Positions 17,429 through 24,641 of a stretch of 64,000 bases of DNA are shown here, piece after piece. Source of the stretch: Streptomyces sp. NBC_01294 (GTDB taxonomy: Bacteria; Actinomycetota; Actinomycetes; Streptomycetales; Streptomycetaceae). The stretch's first letter is position 1, and each line of letters begins with the position of its first letter. Under the pieces are notes generated by a model. The model made no database searches, was not told the DNA's origin, and saw only the letters and a list, made by a program, of their open reading frames with translations. The stretch covers positions 6,787,501 to 6,851,500 of the forward strand of contig NZ_CP108423.1 in assembly GCF_035917235.1 (NCBI RefSeq). The letters run 5' to 3'. The translations under genes were made by a program, and so were the position numbers.

Positions 17429-18035
17429 CCGCACCGGTGCCATGCACGCGGTGTCGCCGGTCGAACCGCTGACCTTGAAGATCCTGGTCGCGGGCGGCTT
17501 CGGGGTGGGCAAAACCACCCTGGTCAGTGCGGTGAGCGAGATCAGACCGCTGCGGACCGAGGAACGGCTCTCCGAGCCGGGCGTCGGTGTCGACGACACC
17601 GGGGGAGTGGAGGGCAAGAGCACCACGACGGTGGCCATGGACTTCGGGCGCATCACGCTCCGCGAGGACCTGGTGCTGTACCTGTTCGGCACGCCCGGGC
17701 AGGACCGCTTCTGGTTCCTGTGGGACGAGCTGGCCCAGGGCTCGCTCGGCGCGGTGGTCCTCGCGGACACCCGCCGCCTCGCCGACTGCTTCGCCGCCAT
17801 CGACTACTTCGAGCGGCGCTCGATCCCGTTCGTCGTCGCGGTCAACTGCTTCGACGGCGCGGACCGGCACCCCGTGATGACCGTACGGACGGCACTCGAC
17901 CTCGATCCGGGGGTTCCGGTGCTGCTGTGCGACGCGCGGGACCGGGAATCCGTGAAGGACGTGCTGGTGGGGGTCGTGGAACACGCGATGTCCCTGGCCC
18001 GCGAACGGCGCCGGAGCCTCTCGGCGGGGGCCTGA
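17409..18035 (+). CDS. cvnD: Conservon small GTPase CvnD
   Basis: 208 residues. The P-loop GGFGVGKTT (Lys35, Thr36) is followed by a TTTVAMDFG switch region and the G3 motif FGTPGQDRF, as in MglA/Ras-like ATP/GTP-binding proteins of conservons. A canonical NKxD is replaced by VAVNCFDGAD. It starts inside the end of cvnC and closes the operon. It is the output switch of the CvnABCD membrane complex; what it controls cannot be inferred here. Confidence 0.94.
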   Translation: MAFGRFSRTGAMHAVSPVEPLTLKILVAGGFGVGKTTLVSAVSEIRPLRTEERLSEPGVGVDDTGGVEGKSTTTVAMDFGRITLREDLVLYLFGTPGQDRFWFLWDELAQGSLGAVVLADTRRLADCFAAIDYFERRSIPFVVAVNCFDGADRHPVMTVRTALDLDPGVPVLLCDARDRESVKDVLVGVVEHAMSLARERRRSLSAGA

Positions 18036-18296
18036 CACCGCCGCGCACGCCGCGCACCGGACCGCGCGGGGGCCGGCAAGGGGGGCCCGTACGAGAACCC
18101 GTTCAACAGCCCGTACGAGGAGCCGCGTACGGGGCCTGCTCGACGGGCCCGACATGGAGGCGACCCGTACCCCCGCCGACTGGGGTACGGGCCGCAGCTC
18201 TCACGGGGGGTTCCGGGGTCCCGGTGGCCGCGGGACTGTGGAGCGAGTGTGAACCTGCTGCCGGGGGCCGTCAAGCGTTCGGACAACACGCGCTGT

Positions 18297-19487
18297 TCAG
18301 CGCACGGCGACGACGGCCGAACCGTGCCCGAACAGCCCCTGGTTGGCGGTGATCCCGGCGCGCGCACCCGGCACCTGCCGCTCCCCGGCCGTCCCGCGCA
18401 GCTGCCACGTCAACTCGCACACCTGTGCGATGGCCTGCGCCGGGACCGCCTCCCCGAAGGAGGCCAGCCCACCGCTGGTGTTGACCGGGATCCGTCCCCC
18501 GAGGGCCGTCGCCCCCTCGCGCAGGAGCTTCGCCCCCTCGCCCTCCCCGCACAGGCCGATGTCCTCGTACCACTCCAGCTCCAGGGCGGTGGACAGGTCG
18601 TAGACCTCGGCGAGCGACAGGTCGTCCGGACCGAGCCCCGCCTCCTCGTAGGCGGCGCGCGCGATCGAGGAGCGGAAGGATCCGGCGGCCGGCTCCACGG
18701 CCACCGCCGAGTCGGTGGCGATGTCCGGCAGGTCCAGCACCGTCCGCGGGTAGGTGGGCGTCACCGTCGACACAGCCCGGATCCGCACCGGATCGGCCAC
18801 CCCGCGCGAGCGCGCGAAGTCCATGCTGGTGAGCACCAGCGCGGCGCCCCCGTCGGAGGTGGCGCAGATGTCGAGCAGCCGGAGCGGATCGGCGACCACC
18901 GCGGAGGCCGCGACCTCCTCGGCGGTGACGCCCTTGCGGTATCGGGCGTTCGGGTTGAGCCGCCCGGCCGCCGCGTTCTTCACCTTGACCAGCGCGAAGT
19001 CCTCCGGGGTGTCCCCGTGGACGGCCATCCGGCGACGGGCGTAGAGCGCGAAGTAGGCCGGGTTGGTGGCGCCCAGCACCCGGAACCGCAGCCAGTCCGG
19101 ATCGTCCGGCCGGTCGCCCCCCGCCGGTGCGAAGAACCCCTTGGGCGCCGCGTCCGCGCCGACCACGAGGACCACGTCGGCCAGGCCCGCCAGGATCTGG
19201 GCACGGGCCGCCCCGATCGCCTGCGCCCCGGACGCGCAGGCCGCGTACACGCTGGTCACCCGCGCACCCTGCCAGCCGAGGGCCCGCGCGAAGGTCGCGC
19301 CGGCCACGTAACCGGGGTATCCGGAGCGCACGGTGTCGGCGCCCACGATCGACTGCACGTCCGTCCAGTCCAGTCCGGCGTCGGCGAGCGCTGCCCGCGC
19401 GGCGGCCCGCCCGTACTCGACGAAGCTGCGGCCCCATTTGCCCCAGGGGTGCATGCCCGCCCCGAGGACGGCGATGTCGGCGCTCAT
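18297..19487 (-). CDS. Thiolase-fold lipid-transfer protein / retro-aldolase-like (Ltp family)
   Basis: 396 residues from ATG 19487, which overlaps the stop of the upstream DUF35 gene (ATGA). Thiolase features include VLGAGMHPWGKWG at the N-terminus, YAACASGAQAIGAA with the thiolase-position Cys, and VNTSGGLASFGEAVPAQAI near the C-terminus. The last block is where active thiolases have GHPxGATG; the catalytic His is not present. Members that pair with a DUF35/OB-fold protein include Ltp2-type enzymes that cleave beta-hydroxyacyl-CoA side chains, and non-decarboxylating SCP-x-like proteins. A role in acyl-CoA or steroid side-chain catabolism is therefore plausible, with the exact substrate unknown. 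Confidence 0.82.
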   Translation of the reverse strand: MSADIAVLGAGMHPWGKWGRSFVEYGRAAARAALADAGLDWTDVQSIVGADTVRSGYPGYVAGATFARALGWQGARVTSVYAACASGAQAIGAARAQILAGLADVVLVVGADAAPKGFFAPAGGDRPDDPDWLRFRVLGATNPAYFALYARRRMAVHGDTPEDFALVKVKNAAAGRLNPNARYRKGVTAEEVAASAVVADPLRLLDICATSDGGAALVLTSMDFARSRGVADPVRIRAVSTVTPTYPRTVLDLPDIATDSAVAVEPAAGSFRSSIARAAYEEAGLGPDDLSLAEVYDLSTALELEWYEDIGLCGEGEGAKLLREGATALGGRIPVNTSGGLASFGEAVPAQAIAQVCELTWQLRGTAGERQVPGARAGITANQGLFGHGSAVVAVR

Positions 19488-19951
19488 GCCGCCCCTCCCA
19501 CCGGCTTGAACCGCCAGGTGGTCCAGGAGGTCCCGGCGTCCTCGTTCAGCACGCCGCCGACCACCTCGACCTCCATCCCCACCGCCAGATCGGCGACCCC
19601 CACCCCGGGCACGGCCTGCCCCAGCACGACCATCCCCTCGGCCTCCAGCTCCACCGCGACCAGCGTGTACGGGTCCCAGGGCGCGGCCGGGTCGGAGACG
19701 TACGGGGCGGGCGGCCGGTAGCGCCCGTCGGTGTAGGACCAGACCCGGCCCCGCGGGGACAGCGGCACCTCGGCCAGCTCGCCCCCGCCGGGGCAGTGCG
19801 GGTTGCGGCAGTACGCGTCCTCGCGCGGGAAGAACACCGCGGTGCAGGCCGAGCACCGGGTGCCGAGCAGCCGGAAGCCGCCTCCGGCCGCGTCCTCGGT
19901 GAACCACCCGCTCACGACGGGTGTACGTGTGCGTTCCAAGACCCCTCCCAT
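19484..19951 (-). CDS. Zn-ribbon/OB-fold DUF35 acyl-CoA binding partner
   Basis: 155 residues from ATG 19951, the first start after a palindromic operator. A rubredoxin-like zinc ribbon CSAC (N-terminal) pairs with CRNPHC, followed by an OB-fold with RVWSYTDGRYRPPAPY and YTLVAVELEAEGMVVLGQ. DUF35 proteins bind and hold thiolase-fold partners or their acyl-CoA substrates, and the overlapping downstream thiolase-like gene is the evident partner. Confidence 0.88.
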   Translation of the reverse strand: MGGVLERTRTPVVSGWFTEDAAGGGFRLLGTRCSACTAVFFPREDAYCRNPHCPGGGELAEVPLSPRGRVWSYTDGRYRPPAPYVSDPAAPWDPYTLVAVELEAEGMVVLGQAVPGVGVADLAVGMEVEVVGGVLNEDAGTSWTTWRFKPVGGAA

Positions 19952-19960
19952 GCCAGAGAA

Positions 19961-19975
19961 CTGACGGATCGTCAG
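19961..19975. promoter_or_regulatory. 15-bp palindromic operator ahead of the DUF35-thiolase pair
   Basis: CTGACG-GAT-CGTCAG is a perfect 6-bp inverted repeat with a 3-base spacer, ten bases upstream of the DUF35 start codon. Sites of the form TGACGnnnCGTCA are commonly bound by TetR-family regulators of acyl-CoA metabolism. No regulator gene is adjacent. Confidence 0.55.
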
Positions 19976-20001
19976 AAGTCTGTCACGGGAGGGCGGCCGG
20001 G

Positions 20002-20340
20002 TCACCCGTTCTCGGCGAGCCACTTCCGCGCGATCTCGCCCAGCTCCGCGTCCCGCCCGGCCAGCATCATCCGGATCATCTGCGCGTCCCCGCGCAGCGA
20101 CCATCCCGGATTGCCGAAGGTGGCCGGATTGTTCCCCTCGATCAGGAAGTGCGCGGGCCAGGCCGTCCCGTAGCCGATGAGGGGCAGGGCGGCGAGGTAG
20201 CGCTTGCGGCCGCGCGCCAGCCCGTAGGCGGTCACGGCCAGACCGGTGAGCGTGCCGGCGAGATGGACCCAGCGGGTGGCGGCGCGGGAGTGCATCGCGA
20301 CGTAATACGGCCAGAATTCCTCGTACGAGCTGAAAGTCAT
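20002..20340 (-). CDS. Mpo1-like (DUF962) small membrane protein
   Basis: 112 residues. The conserved His-containing blocks are visible: FWPYYVAMHSRAATRWVHLAGT at the N-terminus and WPAHFLIEGNNPATFGNP in the middle, separated by two short hydrophobic stretches. These match the DUF962/YGL010w (Mpo1) family, iron-dependent dioxygenases in yeast that act on 2-hydroxy fatty acids. Bacterial members are mostly uncharacterised. It stands on its own strand-mate cluster with a VanX-like gene 13 bp upstream. Confidence 0.85.
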   Translation of the reverse strand: MTFSSYEEFWPYYVAMHSRAATRWVHLAGTLTGLAVTAYGLARGRKRYLAALPLIGYGTAWPAHFLIEGNNPATFGNPGWSLRGDAQMIRMMLAGRDAELGEIARKWLAENG

Positions 20341-20353
20341 GCGGGCACGGTAC

Positions 20354-21034
20354 TCACGGCCGGACCGCGGCGACAGCGACCGGGAAATCGAAATACGTGT
20401 CCGGGTACGCCTCGGGCTTGTACGTGAAGTGCCACCACTCCTCGGGAAGGTTCACGAACCCCTGCTCGGCCAGCACCCGCTTCAGCAGCTGCCGGTTGGC
20501 CCGGACGGCGCCCGTGACCCGCGGATCGTCGGTGTGCGAGAGCGGGTCGAAGAAGTCGAAGGCGGTCCCCATGTCGACCTCCCGGCCCGAGAGTTCCTCC
20601 AGGGTCACGTCGACCGTGCTCCCGCGGCTGTGCCCGGACTTCTCCGCGATGTACCCGTCGGGAATCAGCCGGCTCCGCTCCACGTGCGGATAGAACTCCG
20701 CCTTCCTCTCCCGGTCGCCCGGCCCGTCCTGCTGCCGGGCCCACCACACGAACCGGTCGACCGCCCGCTGCGGCCGGTAGCAGTCGTACACCCGCAGCGA
20801 GTACCCGCGGCGCAACAGCCTCCGCTGCGCCCGCCGCAACGCCTCGGCGGCGGGCCGGGCCAGCAGGCACTCCGGCTCCTCGTACCCGTCCACGACCCCG
20901 CCGGTGAAGTTCCGCGCACCGGCGTACCGCATGTCCTGCCCGATGCCCGGATCCACCTCGCGCAGCACCACGAACCCGTCGGGCGCGGTAGCCCCTCCGG
21001 CCAGCACTGCGAGCAGACCCACAACAGCCGCCAT
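20354..21034 (-). CDS. Exported D-Ala-D-Ala dipeptidase, peptidase family M15D (VanX/DdpX-like)
   Basis: 226 residues from ATG 21034, chosen because AAGGGG sits seven bases upstream and because the hydrophobic leader MAAVVGLLAVLAGGATA then starts at residue 1; ATGs at 21040, 21052 and 21073 are alternatives. VanX-family zinc and catalytic blocks are present: SGHSRGSTVDVTL (His and Asp ligands), VDMGTAFDFFD and PEEWWHF (Glu base and third His). The enzyme hydrolyses D-Ala-D-Ala type dipeptides. A signal peptide suggests a role outside the cell in wall recycling, not VanX-type resistance. No vanH/vanA neighbours are present. Confidence 0.88.
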   Translation of the reverse strand: MAAVVGLLAVLAGGATAPDGFVVLREVDPGIGQDMRYAGARNFTGGVVDGYEEPECLLARPAAEALRRAQRRLLRRGYSLRVYDCYRPQRAVDRFVWWARQQDGPGDRERKAEFYPHVERSRLIPDGYIAEKSGHSRGSTVDVTLEELSGREVDMGTAFDFFDPLSHTDDPRVTGAVRANRQLLKRVLAEQGFVNLPEEWWHFTYKPEAYPDTYFDFPVAVAAVRP

Positions 21035-21063
21035 CCGCATACCCCTTGGCATACCATCGCCGG

Positions 21064-21576
21064 ATGCCGGCACACCTGAAGGACTCGCACTGCTCCACCT
21101 GCGGAGCGCCGTACTCCACTCCTACGTGGCCCCGCACCTGCACGGCCTGCGGAGCGACCGCCTACCGCAACCCGCTCCCGGTGGCCGTCACCCTCCTCCC
21201 CGTCGAGGACGCGGACGGCACCGGCCTCGTGGTCATCACGCGCACGATCGAACCCGCCCTCGGCGGCGTCGCCCTGCCCGGCGGGTTCATCGACTTCGGC
21301 GAGGACTGGCGCGACGCGGTCGTCCGCGAACTGCGCGAGGAGACCGGCATCACGGCGTCCGCCTCGGACGTCACCCTGGCCGACGCCCTGAGCTCCCCGG
21401 CGGGCCACCTCCTCCTCTTCGGCCTCCTCCCGCCCCGCCCCGCGTCCGACCTCCCCGCCTCTCAGCCAACGGACGAAACCACGGGCTGGCACACCCTCCG
21501 CACCCCAACCCCCCTGGCCTTCCCCCTCCACACCCAGGCAGCCACCGCCTGGTTCAAGGGCCACTACACCCAATAG
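21064..21576 (+). CDS. NUDIX hydrolase with N-terminal zinc ribbon
   Basis: 170 residues from ATG 21064. An N-terminal zinc ribbon (CSTC...CTAC) precedes the NUDIX box, read as GGFIDFGEDWRDAVVRELRE followed by ETGI, with the REXXEE metal ligands intact. Zinc-ribbon NUDIX proteins hydrolyse nucleoside diphosphate derivatives such as NADH, but the substrate cannot be stated. The start lies only 29 bp from the start of the divergent VanX-like gene, so the two share one promoter region, and this mRNA is probably leaderless as no ribosome site is visible. Confidence 0.88.
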   Translation: MPAHLKDSHCSTCGAPYSTPTWPRTCTACGATAYRNPLPVAVTLLPVEDADGTGLVVITRTIEPALGGVALPGGFIDFGEDWRDAVVRELREETGITASASDVTLADALSSPAGHLLLFGLLPPRPASDLPASQPTDETTGWHTLRTPTPLAFPLHTQAATAWFKGHYTQ

Positions 21577-21613
21577 CCCCCTCGGCCCATTCCAGCCCCG
21601 CCGGGCCGAATCC

Positions 21614-21882
21614 AGCCTCGCCGGCGTTTGAGGCGCGGGGTTCGGGGCGGAGCCCCGGTCTTGAAGCGGCACCCACCCCACCCGCCCGGCCCCATTTCAG
21701 CCTCGCCGGCGTTTGAGGCGCGGGGTTCGGGGCGGAGCCCCGGTCTTGAAGCGGCACTCAGCCCCACTCGCCCGGCCACTCCTCGGCCATGCCCGCCCGA
21801 TCCTTGGCTCGGCCTCCCCCATCCAGCCCCGCCGGCGTTTGAGGCGCGGGGTTCGGGGCGGAGCCCCGGTCCTGAAGCGGCC
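21614..21882. repeat. Three direct copies of a ~57-bp dispersed repeat between convergent genes
   Basis: Copies start at about 21614, 21699 and 21825. Each begins with the palindromic core seen at 6.7 kb (CCTCGCCGGCGTTTGAGG, with one base changed in copy 3) and continues through GCGGGGTTCGGGGCGGAGCC and a terminal TGAAGCGGC. Each contains a GGGG/CCCC stem able to form a hairpin. The 343-bp gap between the NUDIX and GH31 stop codons is essentially made of these copies, with no gene. They may act as terminators or be remnants of a small interspersed element. Confidence 0.85.
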
Positions 21883-21919
21883 CCCCCGCCCAGGCCACCC
21901 CCCACCGCAAGGCCGCGCG

Positions 21920-24340
21920 CTAGCGCCCCCGCACGCAGACCCCCGGCACCGCCACCCCCGCCTCGTCCTCCACCACCACCGCGTCCCCCTCCCACCGCAC
22001 GGTGTACCGCTCCACCTCACCCGCCCCGAACCCCGGCCCCGGGTCCCGGATCACCACCCCACCGCCCGTCCGCCCCCGCGCCGGCGCCCAGACCTCCAGG
22101 GTCACCCCGGCACCCCCCGCGGAGCGGACCGGCAGCACAGACCCCGCCCGCGCCAGCACCGGGATCCGCCCCTGCGGCGCGTCCAGCAGGATCTGCCCCG
22201 GCCCCTCGTACGCCGCCCCGGTCGCCGTGTCGTACCACCGCCCCCGCGGCAGCCGCACCGCCCGCCGGTCCGCCCCGCACTCCAGCACCGGCGCGACCAG
22301 CAGCGCATCGCCCAGCAGGAACGCGTCCTCGCAGTCCCGCAGCTTCCGCTCCTCCGGCGCCCCCCACCACACCGGCCGCACGTACGGCGCGCCCGTCCGC
22401 CGCGCCAGATGGGCCAGCGTCACGAAATACGGCCGCAACCGCTCCCGCTCCGCCATCACCGCCCGCGCCTGCTCCTCCACCTCGGGCCCGAACTCCCACG
22501 GCTCCCGCCGCCCCGCCCAGATCGCCGAGTGCGTCCGGAACAGCGGCAGGTACGCCCCCAGCTGCAGCCACCGCACGTACAGCTCCGGCGACGGGGACCC
22601 ACCGAAGCCGCCCACGTCCGGCCCCGAGTACGGCACCCCGCACAGCCCGAGCCCCAGGACCAGCGCCAGCGAGGCCCGCAGCCCCTCCCAGCTGGTCTCC
22701 ACATCGCCCGACCACGTGCCCCCGTACCGCTGCATGCCCGCCCACCCCGACCGGGAGAACAGGAACGGCCGCTCGTCCGGCCGCAGCCGCACCAGCCCCT
22801 CCCACCCCGCCCGCGCCATCCCGAGCGCGTACACGTTGTGCCCCTCGCGGTGGTCACCGCCCGCCCCGTCCATCGCGTGCCGCGCCGACCTCGGCAGCGT
22901 GGCGTCCCCGAACGCCGTGAAGGACACCGGCTCGTTCATGTCGTGCCAGAAGCCGGCGAAGCCCTGCGCGAGCCGCTCCTCGTACAGCCCGCCCCACCAC
23001 TCCCGCACCTCCGGATCCGTGAAGTCCGGATACGCGCACTCGCCCGGCCAGACCTCACCGCGCACCTCCTCGCCCTGCGCGTCCCGCACGAAGGCGCCCG
23101 CCGTCCCCACCGCCAGCCCCGTCGAGTGCACCGCGTCGCCCACTTTCACCGCCGGGTCCACGATCGAGACGAGCCGCACCCCCTGCTCCCGCAACTCCGC
23201 CGCCAGCCCCGGCAGATCGGGGAACTTCTCCTCGTCCACCGTGAACACCCGGTGCCCGTCGTAGTGGTCGATGTCCAGATGCACCGCCGACAGCGCGAGC
23301 CCGCGCGACGCGTACCCCGCGGCCACCCGCCGCACCTCCGCCGCGCTCCCGAACCCCCACCGCGCGTGCTGGTACCCCAGCGCCCACTCCGGCGGCACGG
23401 CAGCCGCGCCCGTCAGCGCCGACCAGCCCTGCAGCACCCGCGCCGGAGTCCCCACCAGCACCCAGCACCGCAGCGGCCCGCCCTCCATGCGCAGTTGGCT
23501 CGCCCCCGGGCGGTCCGCCCCCGAGCCCGCGCCCTCCTCGCCCTCGCGCAGCACCACCCGCCCGTCCCAGGAGTTGTCGTGGAACACCAGGTGCGTGCCC
23601 GCGTCCGCGACCACCATCTGCACCGGCATCGTGAGGTACAGCGGATCGACCCCCGGCCCGAAGCCCCCCTTCGGGTCCGTGTTCCACAGCCGGTACGTCC
23701 CGTCGCGCAGCCTCGGCCCCGTGGCCCGCCCGCCCAGCCCGAAGAACCGCGCGTCGGCCGGCACCTCGCTCCGCAGCGACCACCGGGCCCCGCCCGGCAC
23801 CCCTCCCCGCACCCCGCCCGGCGTTCCTTCCGGCCCCGGGCCCGGCACCCGATCCGGCCCCACGCCCTGCGCGGCGTCCGCCGGCTCCCACCACCGCGGC
23901 GGCGCCTCCCGCCGCAGCACCGTCCCGCCCGGGGTGCGCACCTCCAGCGCCCCGTGCCGGGACACCGCCACCGTCACCCGCTCCGACACCACCCGCCAGC
24001 CGCCCCCGGTGTCCGGCTCCAGCACGGCCCGGGGGTCCGGCTCCGGCCCGCTGCCCACCACCGCGTACGAGGGCGTCGGCCCGGCGCCGTCCCAGCTCCA
24101 GAACACCGTGCCGCCCACCATCACCCGCACCAGCAGCTCCGAGCGCGCGAACCGCAGCACACCCCCGCCGGGCCGGGGCTCCGTACCGGTCAGCAGCCCC
24201 GGTACGCGCGCCCGCTCCGCGCCCCGGCGCGGGAGCCCCACCGCGTCCGTGCGCCGGTGGCGCCACGCCGAGAGCCAGGCGCGCCGACCGCGCTCCGTAC
24301 CGATGTCCTTGACCGCACGTACCAGATCACGACCGTCCAT
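21920..24340 (-). CDS. Glycoside hydrolase family 31 alpha-glucosidase-like enzyme
   Basis: 806 residues from ATG 24340 (MDGRDLVRAVKDIGTERG); three further codons upstream are possible. The GH31 nucleophile motif appears as FWHDMNEP, the acid/base Asp within GTWSGDVETSWEGL, and SGPDVGGF follows. The N-terminal beta-sandwich and C-terminal beta domain are of usual size. No signal peptide is seen, so it should act in the cytoplasm on alpha-linked oligosaccharides. It is a single-gene unit, convergent with the NUDIX gene and divergent from aacS, with a long inverted repeat in the shared upstream region. Confidence 0.9.
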   Translation of the reverse strand: MDGRDLVRAVKDIGTERGRRAWLSAWRHRRTDAVGLPRRGAERARVPGLLTGTEPRPGGGVLRFARSELLVRVMVGGTVFWSWDGAGPTPSYAVVGSGPEPDPRAVLEPDTGGGWRVVSERVTVAVSRHGALEVRTPGGTVLRREAPPRWWEPADAAQGVGPDRVPGPGPEGTPGGVRGGVPGGARWSLRSEVPADARFFGLGGRATGPRLRDGTYRLWNTDPKGGFGPGVDPLYLTMPVQMVVADAGTHLVFHDNSWDGRVVLREGEEGAGSGADRPGASQLRMEGGPLRCWVLVGTPARVLQGWSALTGAAAVPPEWALGYQHARWGFGSAAEVRRVAAGYASRGLALSAVHLDIDHYDGHRVFTVDEEKFPDLPGLAAELREQGVRLVSIVDPAVKVGDAVHSTGLAVGTAGAFVRDAQGEEVRGEVWPGECAYPDFTDPEVREWWGGLYEERLAQGFAGFWHDMNEPVSFTAFGDATLPRSARHAMDGAGGDHREGHNVYALGMARAGWEGLVRLRPDERPFLFSRSGWAGMQRYGGTWSGDVETSWEGLRASLALVLGLGLCGVPYSGPDVGGFGGSPSPELYVRWLQLGAYLPLFRTHSAIWAGRREPWEFGPEVEEQARAVMAERERLRPYFVTLAHLARRTGAPYVRPVWWGAPEERKLRDCEDAFLLGDALLVAPVLECGADRRAVRLPRGRWYDTATGAAYEGPGQILLDAPQGRIPVLARAGSVLPVRSAGGAGVTLEVWAPARGRTGGGVVIRDPGPGFGAGEVERYTVRWEGDAVVVEDEAGVAVPGVCVRGR

Positions 24341-24414
24341 GCCGATCACCCTGCCACCGGCCCCCGGCCGAAGAGACGGCGTTCAACTCCCGTTCACCCG
24401 GCAGCGGCACTCCC

Positions 24415-24493
24415 GGGGGTGTCCCGCCGATCAGGCCGGGCTCGCGGCGTCCGGCACCGCGCCCTGATCCGGCCTGATCGGCAGGACACCCCC
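24415..24493. repeat. Long inverted repeat (25-bp arms) between divergent genes
   Basis: Arms at 24415-24439 and 24469-24493 are reverse complements with one mismatch, separated by 29 bases. The inner half of each arm contains GATCAGGCC/GGCCTGATC. It lies between the divergent starts of the GH31 gene (24340) and aacS (24642), an odd place for a terminator. It could be a large operator, an attenuator of antisense transcription, or a mobile-element scar. Confidence 0.7.
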
Positions 24494-24641
24494 GAGGCCA
24501 TCACCCGACCGGCCAGGTCGACCCTGGTGCAGCGGTCGATCACATGGCATCGTCCCTGTGAGCCGCCACGCGCACACCCTCCGCGCGCCGGCACCGTACG
24601 CACACGACGCGCGAGCCGCAGACTTGACCGGGAGCCGATCC

